A stretch of 64,000 nucleotides of DNA from Rotaria sordida (GCA_905250125.1 CAJNOL010000702.1:46004-110003); one strand, 5' to 3'; positions 23,601 to 35,457 are shown, counted from the stretch's first letter. The notes: generated by a model from the letters alone, not told the origin. Program-made: numbers and translations.

Positions 23601-24502
23601 GTGCAGAGCTAATTTTCGACTAGATAAAATCATATCTAATATTTATATATAAATGATTTACTTTCATTGTAATCATTGGCGCATCTTCATCATAACAAAC
23701 TTGACAATTAGGAAAAGTTAATTGACCTTAAATAAATAATTCCAATATAATAATATAAAGTAATAAAAAATCTTTATTTTATTTACCATCTGATTCATCA
23801 TTTTTATATTCAAGTTTATTAAAAAGTTCAGTCATACAATCATTTAAATAATCTATTGTAAGTGATTGACATTGTTGTTGTTGATCTCTTAATATTAATA
23901 AATATTGATTAAAATAGGGTAATAATTGACTATTATCTAGTCCTTTTTCTACAGCAGCAGCAGCTTTTCCAGATGAACCTTGTTTTTGTGACTCTTCAGT
24001 ATTTTCTACCATTATAACGTCGTCATCATCATCATTATCATCATCTTCATGTTCATCACTAACATCTTCATTGTCAGAATCCGTACCAAAATTTGTAAAT
24101 AAACGAGGTAACTCATTCGGATTCTGTCCACAGCCTTGACAGACTAGAAAAATAAGAAATCTTTTTTTGTGTTTAATAAAACTTTGTTTTTATTTCTAGT
24201 GGAACACACTTGGAATATGATCACCAATATTAATATAACCACAGTGAACACAATCAATCACTTGATTAGCTGTTGTAAAACCAAACAAAGCTGCTGCTGC
24301 GGCTGCTCCTACATCTGATCCATTGGTTGGATCAACAAAATTTGGATTAGGCGTACCACACTACATTCAATAAGTTATTAAATACGAACAAATAGTATTA
24401 AAAAAAAACAAAATATACATATACCATTTCACATGTCGGTCGTTTTATAGATTGAATATATGTACATGCACCACAAGCATATGTGCCTGGTGTTGTACTC
24501 AT
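20671..24502 (-). CDS. RBR-type E3 ubiquitin ligase-like protein with N-terminal NZF finger
   Basis: Seven minus-strand exons: 24425-24502, 24210-24360, 23787-24143, 23662-23726, 21107-21458, 20848-21048 and 20671-20786 (439 residues). Residues 8-31 (C10, C13, C24, C27 followed by G-T-P-N) form an NZF/RanBP2-type finger, usually ubiquitin-binding. A second C-x2-C pair set follows (about 78-95), then a highly acidic linker. RING1-like cysteines are C203, C206, C219, H221, C222 and C225. An IBR-like C-x2-C set follows in exon 5. The Rcat-like motif has C348, C351, the likely catalytic C362 in K-G-V-C-N, then C367 and C370, and ends with W-W-N-W. This order fits RBR ligases, which pass ubiquitin through a catalytic Cys. 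Intron 4 (2.2 kb) holds repeats and a nested coding-like fragment. An acceptor lies 6 nt before the ATG. Exact subfamily unclear. Confidence 0.75.
22262..22420 (+). repeat. Dispersed repeat, partner of 7680-7835
   Basis: In intron 4 of the RBR gene, matching the reverse complement of 7680-7835. See that entry for the shared blocks. It precedes the coding-like fragment at 22593. Confidence 0.65.
22593..22933 (+). pseudogene. Coding-like fragment nested in RBR intron
   Basis: A 50-codon frame with ATG at 22593 and stop at 22743-22745 encodes a Lys/His-rich peptide (MTLQRATYSHSIINDFAHE, then KFYEIAKKHIDALNPKF). A second open stretch, 22805-22933, in another frame, encodes LIAVHQLLCDFKEVKP then VLLYDDMYDVYQ and a stop. 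Both use native-style codons, unlike the surrounding repeats, and lie on the strand opposite to the host gene. No clean GT-AG intron joins them, so a decayed gene or mobile-element remnant is likelier than a working small gene. Family not recognised. Confidence 0.35.
22941..23345. repeat. Two adjacent tandem repeats (60 nt and about 92 nt units)
   Basis: The first, 22941-23050, has two copies of a 60 nt unit marked TTTTAGACARTCAC and CTATTTTCATCA-like ends. The second, 23077-23345, has three copies (starts 23077, 23170 and 23261) marked TACTCATA, CCAATCATCAATGT and CCATCATYRAAAAA. Both lie in RBR intron 4. Confidence 0.8.
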
Positions 24503-24508
24503 ATTTAT

Positions 24509-24525
24509 CTACAACAATAGGAACT
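24509..24525 (-). promoter_or_regulatory. Candidate trans-splice acceptor upstream of RBR gene
   Basis: On the minus strand, CCTATTGTTGTAG precedes a 6 nt leader and the ATG at 24502. Confidence 0.5.
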
Positions 24526-24649
24526 ATATTTATGTATTATTCTATAGTAATATCCAGTCGCATTTAACGGACGGTTACAAATATCAAAAAATATTTACAA
24601 ATATTAAACAAAAAAAAAAAAAAAAACAATTATAGAAAAATATATTTAA

Positions 24650-27600
24650 TTAGATTTTTTCTAATAAATCATCAGTTGTTTGTGATTCTTCAGGTAATGA
24701 TGGTGTTGTCAATGTTGGTGGAATACCAGCACCAGCATGACTAAAAAATAATTTATAATTTAATTTAATAAAATATTGTTTATATAAATATATATATATT
24801 GTTTTTTTTACCTAAGATATGGATGAGTTGAGATTGAATTAGCACCAGTAACATATTTTCGTCTAGAATAAAGAAAAAAAAAAAAAGAATTTATTTAAAA
24901 CTAAAATTATATTTTATAATATTTCATACCGTTGATGATGTTTACTAATAGTCGATAATTTATAATCTAGTCGATCATCGCCTAAATCAAGTAGACTATC
25001 TTGACTAGGACCAATATTTACTTCTGATTGACTTGATTGACGAATTGGAATTTGTATCTAATTCAAAATTACAAAATAAAAACAAAGTTGATTTTAATTT
25101 TATAGGAATATTTTTGTTTTTATTTTCTTTTTCATTAACCTCATGTACTTCATCTTCCATAAATTGATCTTCATCTCCACTTGTATCTGTATCACTCATT
25201 GTACTTCTTGTTCGTTTATTTTCACTCATATTCATATGTTCAACATCCTTTAATGTTGCTGTTGTATGTACAGGTGATCGACTTCGAGCACGTAAATTAG
25301 CAAATGCATCATTTGAACGTTCATCATCAGTACCACTATTATATGCAGCAGGATTTCCTTCATCATCAGAATGTTCACTACCTTTAAAAATAAAATTTTT
25401 TTTATTTTTATTTTTCAAAGACAATTTTTGTTTTTGGTTTTAATTAAATAAATTACCATTAATTCCATTAGTATGTTCATTTTCGTATGATTCAACTTGA
25501 CGTTTTAGTTTAGCTAATTCTCCTTTTTTAGTATTTAACACAAGAACAAACTAGAAAACACAAAGAAAATCAAAAACATTTTTATCATTCCAAAGAATAG
25601 AGAAAAAAAATTTAAATCAGTTTGATGATAATCATAAAATGGGCAATAAATCCTTTTTTTTTTATTATTATTATCTTATTTTCATAATTATTCTTGAATT
25701 TTCCTTTGTTTTTGTTAGTCGTGACATATTCAAATAACAACAAAACACAATTTTTTCCTTTTCTTTATTATCCTTTCCACTTCATAGAAAAATAATTAAA
25801 AAAATAAAATAGTTGTTATGTATGCGGAAGGTACAACATGATTTCACTTTCAGTCTACCGACGTTTAAACATAATTATCAAGAATTCTTTGCTGTTGGTA
25901 AGTAAAAGAACGAAAAAATAAAAATAAAATAACAAATAGCCTACCTACACAACAAAACAATTTCTATTCATATGACTAATCAAAGTTATTGCACAACGAT
26001 AGAGATTTATTCCTCATTTCTTTTTTTCTTTAACATTTCATTGGATTGGAGATCTGACTATGAACGATCTATTAGCTGAAAGTGCACGGGTAAGAGGACG
26101 ATCGTTATCAAATACACATATTTATTCATGATTAGATTAGTTCTTTCTAATATCATGTTATTCAAATGACATCATCGGTTTTTTTTCTTTTTCAATAAAC
26201 ACATAGTAAAGGAAATAGGAACGAGACAGATTAGTCTATGCTGCATTAAGTATATAAAAAAACGAAAACACTCGAATGTAATAAAATCAATATATGCACA
26301 TACGAAGAAAAAGAACAAAAACAAAATTTGTAAATGTATCGATGACATAAAAAAAAAGATATTATCATAAACTTTGTCACGATGATGTTGCTTTGGTTAA
26401 CCACCGCATACCGTCAGAGCAAAAAGAAATCCCTTAAATCAAAGCCGATCAAATGGGTAAGGTAAAAAATAAAAACAAATCATTTTGTTTTAAATTAAAT
26501 AATAAAATTTTTTCGCGGTTTTCTTTTATATTTTCATCATTCGAGTAAAATGAAAAACAATCGATTTCTTTACAAAAATAAAACTTTTTTTCGATTTATA
26601 TTTAAAAAAAACAAGTTATGGTTTATTTTGTTCTTCCCATGATTACCTATGTAATTCGACGCATAAGTACGACGTGCGTAAATGCGCATTTTATGATATA
26701 TGTCATATTTAATTTTTTTTTATCGATCAGAAACATATTTAGATTCAATTTAGATATAAAATAAATAAATTATGACAACGCATTAATCATACATATATAT
26801 TTCGATCTTCAACAACATTGAGTTGTTTTTTTTTCTTCTTATTTCTCAGCCTTTTTGTTAAAACTAGTCACAACACATTTTATTAGATAAATTTCTTGAT
26901 GTATTCTTCAACAAGTAGATTGTATCTTGTAACTGAACAGGACGAAAAATATACAAAGGTGAATATGAACAAGAAAGAAATAGAAATAGATTAATCTAGA
27001 AGAAATGTTTAGAAATTCAAATAAATTTTAATAATAATTTTTTTTTTTTTTTTTTGTCTTTAGTATCGTAGGTACAGTCATAATGATACTCTTCATAGTC
27101 CCAGTCATTGTCGTAGTAATTCAGCAAATTCTGTCGATGTTTTTAATTTAATTGTTCCATCAAATTCTGATTCAACATTATCACAATTAAAGTGTCCTGC
27201 ATGTTCATTACCAATGACAAGACCAACTGTATTACCATGTCAACATACATTTTGTTTTCAATGTATTAAAAATAATCAAGAAATTCGTTCAAGTTCATTA
27301 CCAACTCCTTCAAATAGTTGTTTACTATCAAATATAAATCAAAAAACAATAATACAATGTCAAAAATGTTCACGTAAACATCATATTAAATCTTTATCAG
27401 ATTTAGAAGAAAATCAATCAATACAATTATTAATAAATACACTTTTATGTGAACAATGTCATCAATTATATCAATCAAAACAACTTGATGCATGTTCTGA
27501 TTGTTATGGTGTTTTTTGTATAAATTGTTATAAAGAACATACTCAAAATCATCGAAATGATTTAATAACAAATAAAGATATGTATCGAATTGTATCTACA

Positions 27601-29468
27601 GATGAAACAATCAATATAAGTATGACATTAAATTCGAATGATAATGAACAAACTTCAGATAGTCAAATATTTCATGCACGATCATTTGATAAAGAAAAAA
27701 AGGTTGGTAAAAAAAAAAAGAAAAGAAAAAAGAAAGAAAAAATATTTAACTTTTTTTAAAATGTTTATTTATGTTTCTTTTCAGTTAGCAACGGAATCAA
27801 CTAAACCAACTGTAGTCAAAGAAAATACGGAAGATGAAAGTACAGATTCATCGGAAAATAATAATTCGAAGAAAAAATCAAATAATATTTTTCGTACAAT
27901 AATGAGTCCTCGACATCGTCGATCAACTAGTCTATCTAATAAAGTTTCTATAATAAAAACTTCTTCATCATCTAATAATAAACAAATATTTTCAACAAAA
28001 TTTTTTCCTCGAAAAAAATTAAATATTAATACAAATATTGAAGATAAATCAAAAACAGAATCTATACAAGCAATAACACCTATTACGCCAGTTAGTCGAT
28101 TTATAGATCTTAGTGATCAATATACATATACTGTTCAACATATAAAACAATGTAAACAACGACAAATAGAATTAGATCGAACAGTTAAAAAACTTATTGA
28201 AGTATTAACAATAAAAACAAATGAAAATATAAATCAAATATTGCAATATTGGATTCATTTTAAACAAATATTATTAGATCGATTTCAATCAAACACAAAT
28301 CGATGTTTAATATTTGATTATTTATTTAAAACTTGTTTTTCGAATTCAGATTCTCAAAAACAAATTGATTTATATATTGAAAAAAATGATGAAATAAAAG
28401 TAGCATTAGAAGTTCTATCAACAACATTAACTATTGTTATTGATAAACAATCTCTATTAGCAATAAATCAATTATTTGATCGTGAACAACAAGCAACAAT
28501 ACATACATTAAAACATCAACTTGAATCATTATTATCATCATATTCTGATACACTTTCATTAATTAATGAATGTATTAATGTATATGAATGTCGTTTTACT
28601 ACATGGAAAGATCCTCATCCAACTGATTTAAATTCAATAACTGATGGTTGGAGACAAATTATTAAAGAAGATTATCCATCATTAATAGAAAAAATTTCAA
28701 ATGATTTTATAACAATAATACCACAATTAGAGAAAACTCTTTTACAAATGCTTTATGAAATGAGAAGACGTTTGTTAAGTTTTGATAATCAAACCACAAG
28801 TAAAAGGACTAATATTAGTTAATTTATGAAAAATTTTTTTTTTGTATTGTAATTAATGTTTTATTCTATTTTTATTATAAATATATATTTTTACCTTACG
28901 ATAAAGATCAGCTTCAAGTTTTTCTTTCATATCAACTGTTTGTTTAACTGTCTGAAGAAAAAGAAAACAAATCATTATTAAAAAAACAATTTTTTTCCTT
29001 CAAATACTTCAAGAGCTTTATTCAATTGACCATTAATACGTTTAATTTCAAAAATTTTTTGTTCATTTGCTGATCGTAATGTTTCCATTTCCTCAATAGC
29101 ATGATCCATCATTTTAGCCAATACCTAATATAATATAAGATAGATAGATTTTTTGTTTTTAAATCAATCAAATAGATCAATAACTTCTTCGATAGGTCGT
29201 TCTTGAAGTTCAGTACTACCAATTATTTTTAATGAATTAAGATCATCAACCATTTGTTTCCATACGAACTAAAACAAATTAATTAAATAATTATTCTAAA
29301 ATTTCTTTTTTCAAGTAGAATTTTTCCATAATAAATATTATAGAATATTCTTTTTATTATCGTATCCTTTATTGTCTTTTTTTTTTCGAATAACAATAGA
29401 TCGTTTGAGATTTTGACTTTAGAAGCAAGAACACTCATCAGAAAAGTCTATCTCTATAATTTAATTCA

Positions 29469-29499
<31 letters not shown>

Positions 29500-30275
29500 G
29501 AAAGGACAATAAAGTAATATGAATAGGAATGCATCAATTATTCCTAGACTGTGGTTGTCGTATGTTTAAGAACTCATTGTGTTGGCGATTGTTTATAATA
29601 GTTTTGACTTATAAAAAATTGACATAACAATGGGTTCTCAACTCTCGAAAACTACGACTCAGGGGTTAGTACATTCCTAACTCTAGAATTTTTTCTGTCT
29701 ATAGAAAGCATTTCGAACCAAAGTATGACTTTAGATTATCATGAAATCGCATAACAACAAAAATATATCAATAATAATTTTTAGTAAAAATGAAGTAAAT
29801 TTCTTTGTAAAAAAAAAAAGTTAAAAATCTTTGTTTATGTTTTCTCATTTAAACTATTAATTGAAATAAAGTATGATTACAAGAAGACTTTTTCATACTT
29901 CAAGTCGATTTTTTTCAAGTTTTTTACAATTAAAAACATAAATTTTTCCATCAATTTCAGAATGATTTCCTTTTGAAAAAGCACGTTGTGTATGTGAATA
30001 AAATGTATCATGTTCTTCAGGTGGAAATTTTTTTGCTAATATTCGAACTTGATGTTGATTTACTAAACATATTTAAATATTTTATTTAAAAAGAAAATCT
30101 CGAAAAAATAATAATAAAATTTACATGTTCCAATCCATCCAATTTTTAAATTAGTTAATTGCATTGAAATTGTATTTGTTCTTTCATCAATTGAACTTTT
30201 AAGATAATATCGATCACCATTATCATCAAGAATTTTTACAAAATATGTAAAATCATCATCCATTGATCGAGACAT
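24650..30275 (-). CDS. XRCC4: XRCC4, DNA ligase IV scaffold of non-homologous end joining
   Basis: Ten minus-strand exons: 30125-30275, 29899-30062, 29185-29268, 29008-29124, 28895-28951, 25457-25550, 25140-25381, 24930-25057, 24812-24862 and 24650-24740 (392 residues; human 336). The N-terminal head (1-105) is beta-rich. A coiled coil follows, and residues 180-210 (KEKLEADLYRKFVLVLNTKK) match human [20 protein letters not shown] at nearly the same position, the ligase IV-binding segment. Tyr236-Glu243 (YNSGTDDE) parallels the human CK2 site that recruits PNKP and aprataxin. A basic HHQRRK stretch in the C-terminal part resembles the nuclear signal, and the end DDLLEKI matches human EDLFDEI. 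It acts in the nucleus to stabilise ligase IV at double-strand breaks. Intron 5 (25551-28894) contains an opposite-strand RING gene. Exon 3 uses a weak GTTATT donor. A TTTTAG acceptor lies 20 nt before the ATG. Confidence 0.9.
26899..28822 (+). CDS. RING and B-box (TRIM-like) protein nested in XRCC4 intron
   Basis: Three exons, 26899-26958, 27064-27702 and 27785-28822, join to 578 residues. The short first exon (MYSSTSRLYLVTEQDEKYTK) is supported by phase continuity and a GTGAAT donor. The RING begins K-C-P-A-C (C64, C67), continues L-P-C-Q-H-T-F-C-F-Q-C and ends C-Q-K-C. The B-box-like site has C-E-Q-C-H then C-S-D-C then F-C-I-N-C-Y-K-E-H and H-R-N. A Ser/Lys-rich linker with basic runs follows. 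The C-terminal 240 residues are helical (coiled-coil-like), with no SPRY or NHL domain seen. Probably an E3 ubiquitin ligase; the substrate is unknown. It lies wholly inside XRCC4 intron 5 on the opposite strand. The intron upstream (25560-26898) has no other gene. Confidence 0.75.
29526..29688. mobile_element. Small foldback element in XRCC4 intron 2
   Basis: The left arm starts AGGAATGCATCAATTATTCC, and the reverse of the right arm starts AGGAATGTACTAACCCCTGA. Arms of about 60 nt share TTGAGAACYCATTGT-like cores. A TA microsatellite (about 29470-29497) abuts it. Small MITE or remnant. Confidence 0.5.
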
Positions 30276-30295
30276 TTTTGATTTTTCTTAATAAT

Positions 30296-30312
30296 CTAAA
30301 AGAGAAATTTTT
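30296..30312 (-). promoter_or_regulatory. Candidate trans-splice acceptor upstream of XRCC4
   Basis: On the minus strand, TTTCTCTTTTAG precedes a 20 nt leader and the ATG at 30275. Confidence 0.5.
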
Positions 30313-30407
30313 TTTTATTCGCAATCAAAAAAAAAACAAAAAGAAAAATGTTTTTGAATTTTATTTTATTTTATTTTTTTTTTTAGTTAAATAATATAAT
30401 ACAAATT

Positions 30408-30812
30408 TTATTTTGTCCAACTAACTTTAGGAATATCATTATATTCGGTAAGTTTATCTAAATAAGAATTAAGTTGTTCAACTTGTTCTTTATGTGATTT
30501 TACTGCTTTTTGTAAAATTTTTTCTTCAGCACGTTTAGCCATTGATTCATCATAAGCTATTTCAGCTGGTGTACGTAAATCACGACGTGATGAACTACTA
30601 CCTGATGGACCATGTTGATCAATTGAATTATTCGTTACAGTTGATGTAACATGTTCCATTTTTGATGAAGGTGCTTCAATAGTTTTTGATGATTTTGATT
30701 TTGATTTATTTTTATGTTTATGTTTTTTTGAAATTTTTCCATCTTGAATTGAATTTGAAGAATCACCTTTTAAACGAAGACTACCACCAGTAAATGAATA
30801 TGCCGACGACAT
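30408..30812 (-). CDS. FAM32A: FAM32A homologue
   Basis: A single exon of 134 residues (human about 112). The N-terminus has G-G-S-L-R-L-K-G-D, matching the family GPLKLKG motif, followed by a Lys/His/Ser-rich basic stretch typical of nuclear targeting. The C-terminal half follows the family closely: R-T-P-A-E-I-A-Y-D-E, EEKILQKAVKSHKEQVEQLN, then the invariant ending DIPKVSWTK. FAM32A is a nuclear spliceosome-associated protein near the active site at exon ligation (recalled), earlier named OTAG-12. The gene lies about 130 nt downstream of the XRCC4 start in divergent-tandem arrangement on the same strand. A GTATAG acceptor is 9 nt before the ATG. Confidence 0.93.
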   Translation of the reverse strand: MSSAYSFTGGSLRLKGDSSNSIQDGKISKKHKHKNKSKSKSSKTIEAPSSKMEHVTSTVTNNSIDQHGPSGSSSSRRDLRTPAEIAYDESMAKRAEEKILQKAVKSHKEQVEQLNSYLDKLTEYNDIPKVSWTK

Positions 30813-30821
30813 AATAATTAT

Positions 30822-30835
30822 CTATACGAAAATCA
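30822..30835 (-). promoter_or_regulatory. Candidate trans-splice acceptor upstream of FAM32A
   Basis: On the minus strand, GATTTTCGTATAG precedes a 9 nt leader and the ATG at 30812. Confidence 0.45.
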
Positions 30836-31335
30836 AAGTAATGTTTCAATTAGAAGAAAGAGGAAGGAAGAAAGTCATGGAATATTTATTTGTCTCTCTC
30901 TCTTGCACTTTTTTACACAACGAACTAAAAAATGATTGGTGAGATTTTATAAATCAATTGAAATCTGTTTACAGATGTCGTATATCAACGAAGAAATGAT
31001 AGAATTGTCGCTTCTTTTTTTTTCTTCTTTTATGATAATAAAGAATAATTTTCGTACATCAATAACTTTGTAGATTATTTTTATCAAAGAAAAATCACCT
31101 ATAAATTTTGATTTTTCTTTTTGCGAACAATCTAAAGATAAATTTGTAACTATGATCGATCTTGATTAGACTTATATCCAAAACAACATTGAATCTCTTT
31201 ATATAAACCCGAGATATCAAATTTCTTCAACAAAGTTTATTGTCAATTTTCTCTCTGTTATCTTAAGAGTATTGCCTCCTCTTGTCTTTTTTATCGCTTC
31301 TGATTTTCGGAGATAGTATAATCGATCAAACTGGA

Positions 31336-31494
31336 CAGATGGAGCACTAAAAATAAGGAAATACAGGTTCAAATAGAAAAAATTTTGAAATAGATTTTTG
31401 TGGTTTGTTTTGGGAAATCTTAGTTATCATAGAATCATATCCTGATTGTTTTTTCTCTCGAACACACATCTTCTTATTTTTGGGGCTCTATCTG
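31336..31494. mobile_element. Small MITE-like inverted-repeat element
   Basis: The left end CAGATGGAGCACTAAAAATA and the reversed right end CAGATAGAGCCCCAAAAATA form about 25 nt terminal inverted repeats around 110 nt of non-coding sequence. No TA duplication is obvious. Confidence 0.5.
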
Positions 31495-31619
31495 TGGTAA
31501 AAAATTTCAATTTAATGAGTTGTACTGTCTTTAAGAACCAGAAACGATCAAAAAAAGGAAAGAATGTATCTTTAAAGTACTAGAAAGAGTTGAATAGTAG
31601 AGAAAATAAAGTTATTATA

Positions 31620-32330
31620 AGATTCCCAAATGAGGATCTCCAGAAAACTGAAACTCGATTTTGTCAGCGCCTTGAATTGATAGAGCCAACAATTCTCTAC
31701 AAAATAAGACATCTCCAAGTTCTCTACGACGGTTTTTGGCGAATGCAAAAATTAGTCAATACAATAATAATCGAGAAATTTATAATAATAGAACAAAAGA
31801 CTTTGCGAAAATTATTGCTTTCAAAATGATTTTCTCGTATATATTATCGAAGAAAAAGACATCTTCATGTCTTCTCTTTCGATTGCTGAAAACCGAGTAT
31901 CGCTAGCTACTTGTGTTCTTGACTTATTCAATTTTTAATCGAGTACTTTTAAGTTCTGTGCTGACATTAGTTCATATCTTGCGTATTTCAGAGAAACAGG
32001 TATTTCTCTCTCATGATTTTCAGTCTACTAATAGGCGTCTTGTGGCTATTCTTTCAGTGTTACTTTAACTAATTCACGTGCGTTGCTGCCTTTTCATTTC
32101 ATTACTATTAATTTCTCGACAATTAATCGTAGATCCGCTGAAAACTAGAGTTTTTCTATCCTGACGATTCTATTTTTTGTGAATCTGATAATAATTTTCA
32201 TTTCCTTATATTTTTTTTGGAAACAATTTTCTCTACTTTAATCATTATTAAATTCTTTCTAGAACTTAAGACAGGAGAAAAATAAAATTGAAAATAAATC
32301 TTGTGAAATAATTTTGGTATCTACTGTAAA
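31620..32330. mobile_element. Decayed relative of the 18337-19023 MITE
   Basis: Sequence at 31682-31730 (AACAATTCTCTACAAAATAA, then GACATCTCCAAG) matches the inner arm of the 18.3 kb element. 32257-32330 (TTCTTTCTAGAACTTAAG ... AATTTTGGTATCTACTGTA) matches its right end, CAGT(G)..CCAAAAT reversed. The left end is lost. Confidence 0.5.
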
Positions 32331-32937
32331 TATTTTTGATAAGAAGTATAAAAATATATTTCGATATTGAATTCTACAATTTAAATTTGCATGAAATCTC
32401 TATAAACGTGTCAGGATGATTGTGAAGAGAAAAATGAGGATGGATAGTGATATTTCTTTTGTTTAAATAGTTTGAAAAATTTTGAATGTTCACACAAACA
32501 GGTATACGAAATCAAACCAATATGAATACATCAATTATATACTAAATGTTTGGGTGATTTATTGAATCAAGATAATTTTTTTAAGCATAATTATTTGTAA
32601 GTATATATTTTCAATCAAGTTTTCATACTTTCAGCATACCAATTTTCTTAGTCTTGGCGTTTGATAGATTAAGTCTATTTTTCTTTTATAATAAGCGTAA
32701 AAGATTTCATATTAGCTAGGTAATAATTGGTTAAGTTAAATTTGATATTAACTTATCCGAAAATAAAGTAGTTCGTAGTCAACAGTGTGAAACTAGACAA
32801 GATATTGTATTGGTATATGAGCAACGGTTAGAGTGGGGTGAAACCAATCATTTAAATCACTCACCTATACACTTTCATCCTCAAGATTCAACTACTAGAC
32901 TTGCTATGAGTATACGAGGATAGCGACTATTAGTTCA

Positions 32938-33228
32938 TCAGTCTCATTGTCACATATTGCTTGCCATGTTTGTGGTGATTGGATGCTTGACTATGTTAGT
33001 GTTTATCACAGTTTGATACAAGTGATTAGTAATAGTGGATTTGTAACTGACAACCTTATTGGTTGGACTTCTGCACGTACATTTAGTGTGTGGATTGAAA
33101 TGATCAATAGAGGAAGCATGCAGTTTGCACAATCAGATAATTGGTACTATTACGATCAATACAGTAATTATAATAACACAATAAGTCGAACGTTTTCTAT
33201 TATTGCACCTGATATATATCACACTTGA
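32938..33228 (+). pseudogene. Decayed fragment of type II membrane protein ectodomain
   Basis: The frame encodes GDWMLDYVSVYHSLIQVIS then NSGFVTDNLIGWTS and ends NTISRTFSIIAPD. This aligns with GHWGLDNVSAIQGNGELIS, NGGFENNLINWT and VKQTFSIIPGQS of the gene at 13714-15801. No cytoplasmic, membrane or microexon parts are found upstream, and the frame stops within the last strands of the domain. A truncated, non-functional copy is the simplest reading; a short unrelated gene is unlikely. Confidence 0.65.
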
Positions 33229-35457
33229 AATCGACAGAGTTTTTTCCAATCGGACCAGACTGACCGATCGAAATTCTTAACTTAACCTGTGAAAAACTGG
33301 TCCGTTGAATATATCAATTAATCAAGCTAATTCTTTTGAGGAACAGTTTATTACTTCGGTTCCACGAAGACATACAGTGTAAAATTCATAGAACTCTTGG
33401 AATTTCTAATAGTAAGAACTTTTATTTTAGTCTGTCACATTTCATATATGCTAAAACTAAGAACAAACGAAGAACTCTTTAATCTCGTAATTTACGGCAA
33501 TTAATATTTGAACAACAACTATTCTTTTTTGTGACTGAGGTTTGTTTTTACAAGAATTGATACGTTTGATGTTTTCTTAATTGAAATCATTATTTAACAC
33601 AGTTAAAAGACATCTCAATTCATGATAGAATGCTATTGCCGACAGAAAGATAATTTGAGCTACAAAAGACGGTTTTTATATTACATTTCATATTTTAAGT
33701 TTTGTTAATACTTAGGTATATTCACAGTTGCATCATGTTAGTAATGGACATGATCTTGACAACAGAGTAAAATTATTTTTGATATTTTTGTATTGAAAAC
33801 ATGAACTAAAAATGACTAGCTATTGAAAGTTTTTGATAGGCAGTTAATAGTAGTCCAGAAAAGTGAGCTTGAAATTTCAAAGTGAAAAATCTTTAATTTA
33901 GACGGTATTTAGCTTCTAATGACTGGTTAACTTTTCATAAGTATAATAAACTTATCCGGCATTATCCTGTACTTTCATTCTACGAGAAGAAAGCGTGAGC
34001 TCAATGTTCATAGCTGAGATTTTGACGACGACTCGAAATTTGTTAGTTGGAGACTTTCAGATTCATATCTCTTGATGACTAAAGCCATAGGTATTGATGA
34101 AAGTACCTTATAAGTTGATAAAAAAAAACCGGTGTAAACTGGTCGGTCCATTTGCTAATATGATCAGAATTACAGGCTGAACAAACGAAGGTACAATCCT
34201 ATTATTATATACTTCTTTCCATCGCGAAAAATGAACCAATAAGATGAATGCCAATAATTCTTGGAGTAAATCGTGAACACATTTTTTTTTGTTAACAAGA
34301 TGTGGAATATAATGCCATTCACTGTTTTATATTGACTTTTTTCTTTCTTTATTCACTTGTGACACTGCTGCGAAATATCCAACAAATCAATTATTTTACA
34401 AACCATATGTTCACTCGTTTATTTCAATGCTATCAATTATGTACAATGCCATCGAATTGCATTCTCATCATATATAATTAGAAAGTGTGGCCTTAAATAA
34501 ACACAAATTGTGATCGAGAATCGATTCAATTAGTTATAATTTGATAGGTATAGTAACAAGTTGAATGATCATAGAAGTGATAGAATGATAGTTCAAGTCT
34601 CTTGTTTTTATCGCCATTGAGATAATAACATTGAAAAAGTTTGCGAAAAACTTTTCTGTGTTTCATAATATTTTTCAGAATAATCACATTATTGATTTAT
34701 AGATCCAATTGATAATGTAAAACTGATTAAACAAACGATTGAAATATTAACAACATTTGACACAATCTATTTTTTTGTTCTATAAGTCTTGTACTTTTAT
34801 TATACTTTTGAATCTATTTCTAAAGTTTGTTCAAATATAGAAGATTATGTTAAAGATAAAACTGTCATATTTTACATTGAATTATATACAATAAATTATA
34901 TCAGAGTTAAAAAATCTAGAATGTGTTGTTTAGTCGAGAAGTTATTATTTATTTCGAGACGATTACTAGTAAAATTATGTTAGGTTACAAAGCAAAAAAA
35001 AAAGACAAAACGAAAGGACAAATACATTTGGTAGTATTTTATTTTTTCAAAAAAAAGCCTTACTTATATATATTTTCTTAATCATAGGCCATTTCATTCT
35101 TTAACTAAAGTAAAATATGCAGTCTTTAGGTTTAATTCTTTGTTTTTCTTTCTGTCTCAAGTGATATTTTTCTTAAGCAATTCTCGTCAAAAGCAGATTA
35201 ACATTAAATGTATTTACCAACGAAAGAAATACAAAAATAAAATGTCAATATTCTGATGCTAGATCATATTAAAAACCAAGTAAGATTGTATTTCGTGCAT
35301 CATAAGTCACTAAAGCTACTAACGAAAACAAGATATCAGTTATCAACATCTATCTCTTGATTAATATTGATATTCAACTTCATACCTTACGAAAACCTAT
35401 TTATTTTTAATATATTTTTCGTTTTATAGCACATTTCCATTGTATTATTATACAATA

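Larger units (their letters stand above)
30836..35457. other. Gene-poor, repeat-rich spacer of about 4.6 kb
   Basis: No intact gene. Contents are a small inverted-repeat element (31336-31494), a decayed relative of the 18.3 kb MITE (31620-32330), a membrane-protein pseudogene (32938-33228) and a weak coding-like stretch near 34700-34880. The rest is unstructured AT-rich DNA. Confidence 0.55.
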
